From Chloroflexota bacterium (GTDB lineage Bacteria; Chloroflexota; Anaerolineae; Aggregatilineales; Phototrophicaceae): a stretch of DNA of 7,452 nucleotides. Location of the stretch: contig QGUR01000229.1 in assembly GCA_003242205.1 (NCBI GenBank), positions 1 through 7,452 of the forward strand, written 5' to 3'. A program made the translations under genes and the position numbers. This document shows positions 1-5,562 of this stretch, piece by piece; the stretch's first letter is position 1, and every line of letters starts with the position of its first letter. The notes under the pieces were generated by a model. That model had not been told where the DNA came from, searched no databases, and worked only from the letters and a program-made list of their open reading frames with translations.

Positions 1-50
1 ATAGGGTATAGGGGTCCGTTCGTTGGCTCCGGGATGTGGATAAAAGACAG
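1..50 (-). other. Synthetic Nextera adapter read-through (not genomic)
   Basis: Read on the minus strand from base 50 down to 1, the sequence begins CTGTCTTTTATCCACATCC. This matches 16 of 19 bases of the Tn5 mosaic-end adapter CTGTCTCTTATACACATCT. It is followed by a stretch close to CCGAGCCCACGAGAC (about 12 of 15, one base missing), then GGACCCCT, one base from the Nextera i7 index GGACTCCT (N705, from memory), then ATACCCTAT against the expected ATCTCGTAT. The order mosaic end, read-2 primer, index, P7 start is exactly that of an Illumina read running through a short insert, with the errors expected of a low-quality read tail. Enolase homology stops at base 51, where the adapter starts. 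The bases should be trimmed. Confidence 0.9.
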
Positions 51-428
51 AGCTGATTGGGCTGCTGCGCGCGCCACGGCCATGGAGACACCCAGGATCG
101 CGTTCGCGCCGAATTTGCTCTTGTTCGGTGTGCCATCCAGCGCCAGCATCAGTTCGTCAACAGCCTTCTGATTGAGCGCGGAAACGCCGGTCAGCGCCTC
201 GGCAATCGGACCGTTGACGGCTTCGACCGCGCGCAGAACGCCTTTGCCGCCATAGCGACTCTTGTCCCCGTCGCGCAGCTCGAGGGCTTCATATTCGCCG
301 GTCGACGCGCCGCTGGGCACGATTGCCCGGCCAAACGCGCCATCGATCAGCGTGACTTCGACTTCAACCGTTGGGTTGCCTCGCGAGTCAAGGACTTCGC
401 GCGCATGAATCTGTTCGATGATCGACAT
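51..428 (-). CDS. eno: Enolase, N-terminal 126 residues only (truncated at contig end)
   Basis: Enolase (2-phosphoglycerate dehydratase, EC 4.2.1.11) interconverts 2-phosphoglycerate and phosphoenolpyruvate in glycolysis and gluconeogenesis, in the cytoplasm. The visible part is the N-terminal enolase domain. It shows the signature DSRGNPTVEVEV at residues 14-25, the mobile active-site loop VPSGASTG near 38-44, ELRDGD near 50-55, LDGTPNKSKFGANAILGVS near 97-115 and AVARAAA near 117-123. The family is about 420-430 residues long, so roughly 300 residues, including the Mg-binding and catalytic residues of the barrel, are missing. The frame stays open through bases 1-50, but those bases are adapter, so the last genuine codon ends at 51. 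The start is ATG at 428-426 with AGGAG at 441-437, 8 nt upstream. An ATG at 451 is out of frame. The truncation is technical, not a biological deletion. Confidence 0.95.
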
Positions 429-517
429 GCAGGTTTCTCCTGGTTCTCCATGAACTGGCAAGCGCCTGATAACCGGCGCAGAGTAGGCACGGGGAGGTTC
501 TCTGGTTTGCGAGGCGC

Positions 518-547
518 ATTATAGCGCGTTCACGCGTGGGCTGGCTA
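518..547 (-). promoter_or_regulatory. Probable sigma-70 promoter of eno
   Basis: On the minus strand there is a perfect TATAAT (523-518) preceded by an 18-nt spacer and TAGCCA (547-542), which matches TTGACA at four of six positions. Transcription would start near base 511, giving a leader of about 80 nt before the enolase ATG. The TATAAT is an AT-rich island in GC-rich flanks, which makes chance less likely. The -35 match is moderate. Confidence 0.6.
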
Positions 548-663
548 GTTTATTTCGCCCGGCGCAGGACTTCATCCCCGCACAATATGGAGCCATTCCG
601 GCTGTTTGGGCCATCATCGCTTTTCCACCTGAGAACCGCACCATAAGCAGGGGGCGTCCGGCG

Positions 664-692
664 TTCACTTCGCGCCCTACATCCAGTAAAAT
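664..692 (+). promoter_or_regulatory. Candidate promoter of the desulfurase-mnmA operon
   Basis: TTCACT (664-669, four of six to TTGACA), a 17-nt spacer, then TAAAAT (687-692, five of six to TATAAT). It lies 40 nt before the ATG at 733, giving a leader of about 33 nt. Position and spacing are right, but both boxes are imperfect. Confidence 0.45.
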
Positions 693-732
693 AGAAGTTC
701 ATCAGCGAAATTATGCCGGAATTTGGGACGCT

Positions 733-1914
733 ATGTCTGCCCGCCGCCTTGTCTATCTCGATCATTCCGCGACCACGCCGGTCGATCCGCGCGTTGTCGA
801 GGCGATGCTGCCGTATTTTACCGATGTTTTCGGCAATGCTTCGTCGGCACATGGCGTGGGCAGACGGGCCGAGCAGGCGATTGAGGATGCTCGTGAGCGT
901 GTCGCCCGTCTCTTGAACTGCTCGCCTGCTGAAATTATCTTCACCAGCGGCGGTTCGGAAAGCGACAATCTGGCACTGCGTGGTGTAGCGTGGTACGCGC
1001 GGGCGACGACCGGGCACAGGCATTTGATTACGACACCGGTCGAGCACGATGCCGTGGGCAAAACCGTCGAGCAACTCGAATCGCTGATGGCGTTTGAGCG
1101 CACGGTGCTGCCGGTCGACCGGCACGGGCTGGTCGATGCCGGGGCGCTTGCCGCTGCCATCCGGCCTGACACTGCGCTGGTGAGCGTCATTTATGCCAGC
1201 AACGAGGTCGGCACGATCCAGCCGATCCCGGCGCTGGCGGCCGTTGCCAGAGAGCGCGGTGTTCTGTTCCACAGCGACGCAGTTCAGGCGGCGGGACAGT
1301 TATCGCTCGACGTGCAGGCGCTGGGCGTCGATCTGCTGAGCCTGTCGGCGCACAAATTCTACGGCCCGAAGGGCGTCGGTCTGCTGTACGTCCGTGATGG
1401 TGTCGAACTGTCGCCCGTTCAGACAGGCGGCAGCCACGAAGGCGCGCGCCGGGCCGGAACGCAGAACACGCCGCTGATCGTCGGGCTGGCGACGGCGCTG
1501 GAACTCGCCGAGAGCGAACGCGATGCGCGTGTGGCTCGCTACAGCCATTTGCGCGACATGCTCATTGATGGGATTTTGTCGCGGTTGCCAAATGCCGAAC
1601 TGACCGGACACCCGGCGCAGCGCCTGCCATCACACGCCAGCTTTATCTTCGACGGCGTGGACGGCAATACGCTGCTGATGCATCTCGACCTCAAGGGAGT
1701 CGCCGCCAGCAGTGGTTCGGCCTGCAAGACCGGCAACCCGGAGCCGTCAAGCGTGTTGCTGGCGATGGGCTACACGCCGGACAGAGCGAAAAACAGCCTG
1801 CGCCTGACGGTTGGCGCGCAGACCACCGAAGAGGACGTGGCTTACGCGATCGACGCCGTGGTGGATGCCGTAGGCAAAGTGAGCCGTTTGCAGATGAGCC
1901 AGCCCGGATTTTGA
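733..1914 (+). CDS. iscS: Cysteine desulfurase (NifS/IscS class)
   Basis: A PLP-dependent class V aminotransferase-fold enzyme that converts L-cysteine to alanine and holds the sulfur as a persulfide for Fe-S cluster and thio-nucleoside synthesis. At 393 residues it is full length. It has LDHSATTPVDP at 9-19, SGGSESDNLAL at 72-82, the catalytic VEHDAV with His105, HSDAVQ with Asp182 and Gln185 contacting PLP, SAHKFYGPKG with the Schiff-base Lys208, and SSGSACKTGNPEPSSVL with the persulfide Cys331. The SSGSAC loop and overall length fit group I desulfurases (IscS/NifS/YrvO) rather than SufS. The start is ATG 733, with GGGA close upstream and the conserved N-terminus beginning at residue 7. The gene lies 29 nt before mnmA on the same strand, an arrangement like the Bacillus yrvO-mnmA pair, so tRNA thiolation is a likely main role. 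IscU and other Fe-S genes are not in view, so the exact symbol is uncertain. Confidence 0.93.
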   Translation: MSARRLVYLDHSATTPVDPRVVEAMLPYFTDVFGNASSAHGVGRRAEQAIEDARERVARLLNCSPAEIIFTSGGSESDNLALRGVAWYARATTGHRHLITTPVEHDAVGKTVEQLESLMAFERTVLPVDRHGLVDAGALAAAIRPDTALVSVIYASNEVGTIQPIPALAAVARERGVLFHSDAVQAAGQLSLDVQALGVDLLSLSAHKFYGPKGVGLLYVRDGVELSPVQTGGSHEGARRAGTQNTPLIVGLATALELAESERDARVARYSHLRDMLIDGILSRLPNAELTGHPAQRLPSHASFIFDGVDGNTLLMHLDLKGVAASSGSACKTGNPEPSSVLLAMGYTPDRAKNSLRLTVGAQTTEEDVAYAIDAVVDAVGKVSRLQMSQPGF

Positions 1915-1934
1915 TTGGCGGGCTGGATGAAGAA

Positions 1935-1940
1935 AGGAAG
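1935..1940 (+). promoter_or_regulatory. Ribosome binding site deciding the mnmA start
   Basis: AGGAAG sits 3 nt before ATG 1944 (its AGGA core is 5 nt away) and would be inside the coding region if the overlapping TTG at 1911 were used. This supports the shorter 364-residue MnmA. Confidence 0.6.
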
Positions 1941-1943
1941 TTG

Positions 1944-3038
1944 ATGGCTGGTAACGCGAACACGCGGGTGGTGGTTGCCATGAGCGGCGGGGTGGACAGC
2001 TCCGTGGCTGCCGCGTTGCTGGTCGAGCAGGGCTACGACGTTATCGGCATGATGATGCGCCTGTGGTCGGAGGAAACGGTTAGCGGGCGGGTTTTCAATC
2101 GCTGCTGCACGCCCGACCAGATGGCCGATGCGCGCCGCATTGCGGATCGGCTGGGTATCCCGTTTTACGTGCTGGATACACGCGACGTCTTTCGCAACAC
2201 GGTTGTCGAGTACTTCATTGACCAGCACCGCCGGGGCGTGACGCCGAATCCCTGCATTGAATGTAACCGCCACATCCGTTTTGAGTTTTTGCAGCAGAAC
2301 GCGCTGGCGCTGGATGCCGATTATCTGGCGACCGGGCACTACGCACGCATCCGGCAGACGGCCGATGGCCAGTTCCAGCTTCTGAAGGGGTTGGACGAGC
2401 GTAAGGACCAGAGCTACGTGCTGAGCGTGATGGGGCAGGCGCAACTGGCTCACGCCCTGTTCCCGGTCGGGGAGTATACCAAGCCCGAAGTGCGGCAGTT
2501 GGCCGAGCGCTTCGGCTTGCCGACCGCCAGCAAGCACGATAGTCAGGACCTGTGCTTTCTGGGCGATGGCGACTACCGCCGTTTCCTGCGCCAGCACGCG
2601 CCGGATGTCATGACCGCCGGGCCAATTGTGCGGCGCGACGGCAGCGTTCTGGGCGAGCATCAGGGGCTGGCGAACTACACCATCGGCCAGCGCAAGGGGC
2701 TGGGCGTACAGGCCGCCGAACCGCTGTATGTGATCGGTATGAATCCGTATCGCAACGCTCTGATCGTCGGTACGGCGGATGAACTGGGGAGTAATCGTCT
2801 GACTGCCAGCCGTATGAACTGGATCAGCGGTGAAGCACCCGACGCGCCGTTTGAAGCGGACGTCAAAATTCGCTACAAGGCGCGTCCGGTACGCGGTCTG
2901 GTGACGCCGCTGGCCGCAGATCGCATCGAGGTCGAATTTAGCGAGCCACTGCGCGACATCACGCCGGGGCAGGGCGCGGTGCTGTACGATGGCGACGTGT
3001 GTCTGGGCGGCGGCATTATCGAGCGTCCGGCGGCATGA
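1944..3038 (+). CDS. mnmA: tRNA-specific 2-thiouridylase MnmA
   Basis: MnmA adenylates U34 of tRNA-Lys, tRNA-Glu and tRNA-Gln and replaces O2 with sulfur, giving s2U34 at the wobble position. The 364-residue product has the PP-loop ATP-binding motif SGGVDSS at 14-20, CCTPDQMADARRIADRLGIP at 54-73, TPNPCIECN with catalytic Cys104 (Cys107 completes CxxC), ATGHYAR at 129-135, KDQSYVL at 154-160, and SQDLCF with the second catalytic Cys204. A C-terminal beta-barrel with GxRKGLG-like and GDVCLGGG segments ends the protein. This matches the usual 350-380 residue length. A TTG at 1911 overlaps the previous stop and would add 11 residues. I prefer ATG 1944 because AGGAAG (1935-1940) lies just upstream and the PP-loop strand begins at residue 8. 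The preceding desulfurase is the likely sulfur donor, and the gene ends 26 nt before a strong hairpin terminator. Confidence 0.95.
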   Translation: MAGNANTRVVVAMSGGVDSSVAAALLVEQGYDVIGMMMRLWSEETVSGRVFNRCCTPDQMADARRIADRLGIPFYVLDTRDVFRNTVVEYFIDQHRRGVTPNPCIECNRHIRFEFLQQNALALDADYLATGHYARIRQTADGQFQLLKGLDERKDQSYVLSVMGQAQLAHALFPVGEYTKPEVRQLAERFGLPTASKHDSQDLCFLGDGDYRRFLRQHAPDVMTAGPIVRRDGSVLGEHQGLANYTIGQRKGLGVQAAEPLYVIGMNPYRNALIVGTADELGSNRLTASRMNWISGEAPDAPFEADVKIRYKARPVRGLVTPLAADRIEVEFSEPLRDITPGQGAVLYDGDVCLGGGIIERPAA

Positions 3039-3064
3039 TGTGAGGAACAGCATCGACGGAAAAC

Positions 3065-3100
3065 AAAACGGGACTGGTCACTTCCGGCCAGTCCCGTTTT
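3065..3100. terminator. Bidirectional rho-independent terminator between mnmA and the prepilin peptidase
   Basis: AAAACGGGACTGG (3065-3077) and CCAGTCCCGTTTT (3088-3100) form a perfect 13-bp stem around a 10-nt loop. On the plus strand the stem ends in TTTT followed by CGTTT. On the minus strand it ends in TTTT followed by GTTTT. It therefore looks functional for both converging operons, which end at 3038 (plus) and 3116 (minus). Confidence 0.93.
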
Positions 3101-3115
3101 CGTTTACGTGCAGGT

Positions 3116-3934
3116 TCATTGGGCGAAGCCGAATGCGCGTAGCACTTCCTGACTGAAGAGCAGCATGACGACCGTTCCCAGCACGATGTACGGGCCATAG
3201 GGCAGGGCGGTGAACAGGTTGTAACCACGGCGGCGCAGCCCACGCCCAAGCAGGAACAGCAGCGCGCCGATCGCTCCGGCGAAGACGGTGATGTAGGTCG
3301 CGAAGATCAGCGCGGGCGCGCCGAGGATCAGGCCGCTGAGCGTGAACATCATGACGTCGCCATAGCCGAAGGCCACTTCGTTGATGGAATGGCCGCGCAG
3401 CCGCGCCGACACGCGGATGAACAGAAAGCCGCCCAGATACAGAATGAACGCCATGATGAACCCGAACGCGCCGCCCAGCAGCGCGCCCGCCAGATTAGGC
3501 CCGTGCCCGGCGATGGCAGCGTCGAGAATGGCGATCAGACCGGATGGGATCATGACGGCGAACAGGATCAGTTTGTGTTCGACGTCGATGACGACCACCA
3601 GCACAAAGATCGCCATGTAGATGAGCCAGAAAAGAAGCTGTAGCTCGGTCATTTCCGGGTCATTGCTGGCGACACTGGCGGCCACGACAAAGGCGATAGC
3701 CGTTACGATTTCCGCCAGCGGGTAGCGCCAGGAAAGACAGGAGCCGGATGGCGAACAACGTTTGCCGGTAAGAAAGGCCAGTGTGCCCAGCCAGGCCACG
3801 AGCGGTCGAGGCGTGCCATCAGGATAATGCGGCAGGCGCGGTGAGCGGTGGTGGGGCAGATCGTCGGCCAGCGCGTTGACCACGCCTCCGGCCAGCCAGC
3901 CGGCAAGCGCCAGTAACAAGAGGTTGGCTTCCAT
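3116..3934 (-). CDS. Prepilin peptidase (A24 family) with degenerate zinc-cysteine region
   Basis: A polytopic inner-membrane aspartic protease that cleaves leader peptides of type IV pilin-like proteins and, in complete family members, N-methylates the new N-terminus. The 272-residue product is dominated by hydrophobic helices. It contains both catalytic aspartates: Asp117 in VVVIDVEHKLI (112-122) and Asp193 in FGYGDVMMF (189-197), the GxGD motif. LPYGPYIVLGTVVML at 244-258 matches the conserved C-terminal IPFGPxLALG segment. The N-terminal cytoplasmic domain keeps GKRC...SWRYPLAE (57-75), but of the usual two CxxC pairs only Cys60 and an out-of-place Cys66 remain, so zinc binding and methylation are doubtful. 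The start is ATG 3934, with AGGAG about 12 nt upstream. It is the last gene of the minus-strand operon, 27 nt after the JAMM gene. Pilin substrates are not in view. Confidence 0.9.
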   Translation of the reverse strand: MEANLLLLALAGWLAGGVVNALADDLPHHRSPRLPHYPDGTPRPLVAWLGTLAFLTGKRCSPSGSCLSWRYPLAEIVTAIAFVVAASVASNDPEMTELQLLFWLIYMAIFVLVVVIDVEHKLILFAVMIPSGLIAILDAAIAGHGPNLAGALLGGAFGFIMAFILYLGGFLFIRVSARLRGHSINEVAFGYGDVMMFTLSGLILGAPALIFATYITVFAGAIGALLFLLGRGLRRRGYNLFTALPYGPYIVLGTVVMLLFSQEVLRAFGFAQ

Positions 3935-3961
3935 GTAGTTCTCAGACTCCTGTCAGGGTTG

Positions 3962-4513
3962 TCAGGGTAACGTTGACATAATTTCCGGCGCGGGCGGCAG
4001 CAGCGACAGCGCGATCACGAGCGTGACGACCAGCGCCAGCAGCCCGCTGGCGATAATGGCGGCGCGCTGCGCGGGCGTCGTAGGGTAGAGCGCTTCAGGC
4101 GGTGGGCCATCGCCGACGTACAGCGGCAGATGGTGGACCTCGCCATGGTCGATTTTCCAGGCCGCCAGATCGGGCGCGCCATCTTTCAGACCGACGATCA
4201 GATAGGCCGTGTCAGGATACGTCGCCAGCGCGATGTCGCTTTTCGATGGCAGTGGATTGCCGTCGGGATGCGAATGGTAGAAGCCGATGACCTCCAGCCC
4301 CGAAGCGCGCAACTCGCCCCAGGCGCGCGCCATGGTTTCCGGGTCGAGCGTATAGCAGCGGCGTGGGTCGCTGGCGACATTCGGCACGGGAATGATGCGC
4401 CGCGCCTGTTCGCCCTGTCCGCCGATCATGCCACATGCTTCATTCGGCGCTGCTTCCAGCGCGTGCTGCGCGATCCGCCGCGCCTGTTCTTCGGTCAGCC
4501 ACAATCCGTGCAT
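3962..4513 (-). CDS. JAMM/MPN (JAB) metallopeptidase with C-terminal membrane anchor
   Basis: A Zn-dependent isopeptidase-type protein of the Mov34/MPN/PAD-1 (M67) superfamily. The complete JAMM set is visible: Glu25 in NEACGMIGG (24-32) and His80, His82, Ser90 and Asp93 in HSHPDGNPLPSKSD, exactly the H-x-H-x7-S-x2-D spacing. The domain spans about residues 5-131. A linker rich in Pro and Gly (135-148) leads to a single hydrophobic helix, roughly 151-172, and a short tail, so it is probably anchored by its C-terminus with the catalytic domain in the cytoplasm. Known bacterial relatives (Mec+ of Mycobacterium) release amino acids from ThiS/MoaD-like sulfur carriers, and others cleave ubiquitin-like tags. 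No such carrier is visible here and the substrate is unknown. ATG 4513 lies 2 nt after the preceding stop, so translation is probably coupled, and GAGGAGG lies within the upstream gene's end. Confidence 0.9.
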   Translation of the reverse strand: MHGLWLTEEQARRIAQHALEAAPNEACGMIGGQGEQARRIIPVPNVASDPRRCYTLDPETMARAWGELRASGLEVIGFYHSHPDGNPLPSKSDIALATYPDTAYLIVGLKDGAPDLAAWKIDHGEVHHLPLYVGDGPPPEALYPTTPAQRAAIIASGLLALVVTLVIALSLLPPAPEIMSTLP

Positions 4514-4515
4514 GG

Positions 4516-4884
4516 TCAGCCGTTGGCCTCCTCGTCGCCGGCTGGCGGGATTTCGAAGGCTTCGACCACTTCGTCCTGTGGCGGGTTCTTGCTTTCGTAG
4601 AAGAGCGTGGCGGTCAGGGTGTAGAGGCCCGTTGGGTCCTCAACATTGCGTAGATGCATCGTAAATTCCATATCGTGATGCATCGTTTCGATCACGCTCA
4701 TCTCGGAAACCAGCCGGTCGTGCTCGTCACGCGCGGACAGCAGCAGATTGGGGCGCTCCTGAAACGGCGTCACCCGAATGTGAATAAAAACCCGGAAGCG
4801 ATCCGGATAGGGCTCAATTTCCAACTGTTCGATCTTGACCTCATCACGAGGCTTCAGATCGAGGCCGGGATCGAAAAATGCCAC
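4516..4884 (-). CDS. Unrecognised 122-residue beta-rich protein
   Basis: I do not recognise this family. The product, read from GTG 4884, is soluble and acidic and lacks a signal peptide, membrane segment or cysteines. Alternating polar and hydrophobic runs (KIEQLEIEPY at 17-26, RFRVFIHIRVTP at 29-40, PNLLLSAR at 45-52, EFTMHLRNV at 73-81, GLYTLTATLFYES at 86-98) suggest seven or so beta-strands in an immunoglobulin-like or C2-like sandwich. The final residues are acidic (GDEEANG). The open frame extends to 5079, but that N-terminal part overlaps the ACT gene in another frame and reads as low-quality Arg/Ser/Trp-rich sequence, so I place the start at GTG 4884, 19 nt after the ACT stop. The ribosome binding site is weak (GGGAAG right after that stop). 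Tight spacing with the JAMM gene suggests a shared job, for example as partner or adaptor. That is inference only. Confidence 0.75.
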   Translation of the reverse strand: MAFFDPGLDLKPRDEVKIEQLEIEPYPDRFRVFIHIRVTPFQERPNLLLSARDEHDRLVSEMSVIETMHHDMEFTMHLRNVEDPTGLYTLTATLFYESKNPPQDEVVEAFEIPPAGDEEANG

Positions 4885-4903
4885 TGTATGGTTACTCGCT
4901 TCC

Positions 4904-5338
4904 CTACGCCTCGGCGCGTAGCTTCTCCAACGTGGCGCGGGCCTTGTCGAACTGGTCCGCCGGTACAAGCAGATGGTCACGCGTGTGAGCTGCAAAAGGA
5001 AGGATGCTGATGCCTGCTTCGGCCAGCGCAGCGCTGACGCGGGCCATGAAACCGACCAGCGCCGGCTCCAGCTCGACATCCAGCGTCAGCAGACAGTAGG
5101 CAGTCTCGAGGCGGCGGTGTCCGGGAAGGCGGCGGCCAAACTCGTCGAGTGCGTCTTCCGGGATAACCAGCGTGACTTCATCCTTGTCGACAATCAGCGC
5201 TGCGAATGGCTCGCCGACTTCAGCCAGCACGCCAGCCGCAGCCGTGATGCCGCCGGGAGGCAGGCTGATGACCGCGTAATTCTGGTCATCCGAATACAAC
5301 CGGGCCTGTTTAAGTGCGTCGTTAACGGTCTGGGCCAC
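4904..5338 (-). CDS. Tandem ACT-domain protein (ACT_7 / CASTOR-like fold)
   Basis: A small stand-alone regulatory or ligand-binding protein. ACT domains are beta-alpha-beta-beta-alpha-beta modules that often bind amino acids. The 144-residue product has two related halves: residues about 20-72 (YAVISLPP, then EPFAALIVDKDEVTLVIPE) and about 80-143 (AYCLLTLDVELEPALVGFMARVSAALAEAGISILPFAAHTRDHLLVP). The second half is characteristic of the ACT_7 family (COG3603-like), in which an ILPFAAxTRDHxLVP segment is typical. No enzyme domain is attached, so it is probably a sensor or an effector subunit. The ligand is unknown. The start is GTG 5338, with GTGAGG 5 nt upstream. It is the first gene of the minus-strand operon, 19 nt before the 122-residue protein. 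Amino-acid sensing linked to its neighbours is possible but not shown. Confidence 0.85.
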   Translation of the reverse strand: MAQTVNDALKQARLYSDDQNYAVISLPPGGITAAAGVLAEVGEPFAALIVDKDEVTLVIPEDALDEFGRRLPGHRRLETAYCLLTLDVELEPALVGFMARVSAALAEAGISILPFAAHTRDHLLVPADQFDKARATLEKLRAEA

Positions 5339-5562
5339 GCAAACCTCACGTTATCTTCAACAATCGCTCATCGTTCCAGCATAGCCGCGATCATGCCGAT
5401 TTTCCAGCCTGAGAACATCGCTCAGCGCTTCGTGCGAGGCGCGCCGCGCAATTCTGGCGGAGATTGGATACACTTCGCCGGGGCGCAAGGCCGGATTGCA
5501 TATCTTTGTGCCTATTCGCATTGTACTTGTGGATAGCCATCGCAAAGAAGTGAGGTTTCACC
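5339..5562. other. Divergent intergenic region before the Nudix gene
   Basis: 224 bp separate the ACT gene start from the Nudix start, and both operons must be driven from here. A weak minus-strand promoter is listed separately. I found no convincing plus-strand -35/-10 pair. Open frames on both strands cross it, but none shows a family motif or a good ribosome binding site, so I see no gene here. Confidence 0.5.
5378..5406 (-). promoter_or_regulatory. Weak candidate promoter of the ACT-JAMM-prepilin peptidase operon
   Basis: On the minus strand TGGAAA (5406-5401) and TATGCT (5383-5378) are separated by 17 nt, each matching four of six consensus bases. The leader before GTG 5338 would be about 33 nt. 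Nothing else in this stretch looks better, but the match could be chance. Confidence 0.3.

Larger units (their letters stand above)
429..732. other. Divergent intergenic region between eno and the cysteine desulfurase
   Basis: About 300 bp separate the enolase start from the desulfurase start. It holds the eno promoter, a candidate promoter for the rightward operon and the eno ribosome binding site. I see no tRNA, no recognisable riboswitch and no convincing small gene. The minus-strand open frame that crosses it from 1272 to 550 runs antisense to the desulfurase and its translation resembles no protein I know. The stretch around 550-660 has no feature I can assign. Confidence 0.6.

Noticed and set aside
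51..428. Enolase truncation as a real deletion or pseudogene
   Set aside because: The break coincides exactly with the start of adapter sequence, so it is an assembly end.
57..524. 155-residue plus-strand open frame over the eno fragment
   Set aside because: The minus strand encodes unmistakable enolase with a ribosome binding site and promoter. The plus frame is its shadow.
550..1272. 240-residue minus-strand open frame antisense to the desulfurase
   Set aside because: It lies mostly opposite a clear cysteine desulfurase, has Arg-rich composition typical of GC-rich antisense frames and shows no family motif.
1911..1943. TTG start giving an 11-residue longer MnmA overlapping the desulfurase stop
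   Set aside because: ATG 1944 has AGGAAG just upstream, and the extra residues are not part of the MnmA fold.
1842..3053. 403-residue minus-strand open frame opposite mnmA
   Set aside because: It mirrors the MnmA codons in the antisense direction. The plus strand has all MnmA catalytic motifs and a ribosome binding site, while this frame has none.
5357..5545. 62-residue minus-strand open frame in the intergenic region before the Nudix gene
   Set aside because: There is no ribosome binding site, no recognisable motif, and its start overlaps the leader region of the Nudix gene. I cannot support it as a gene.
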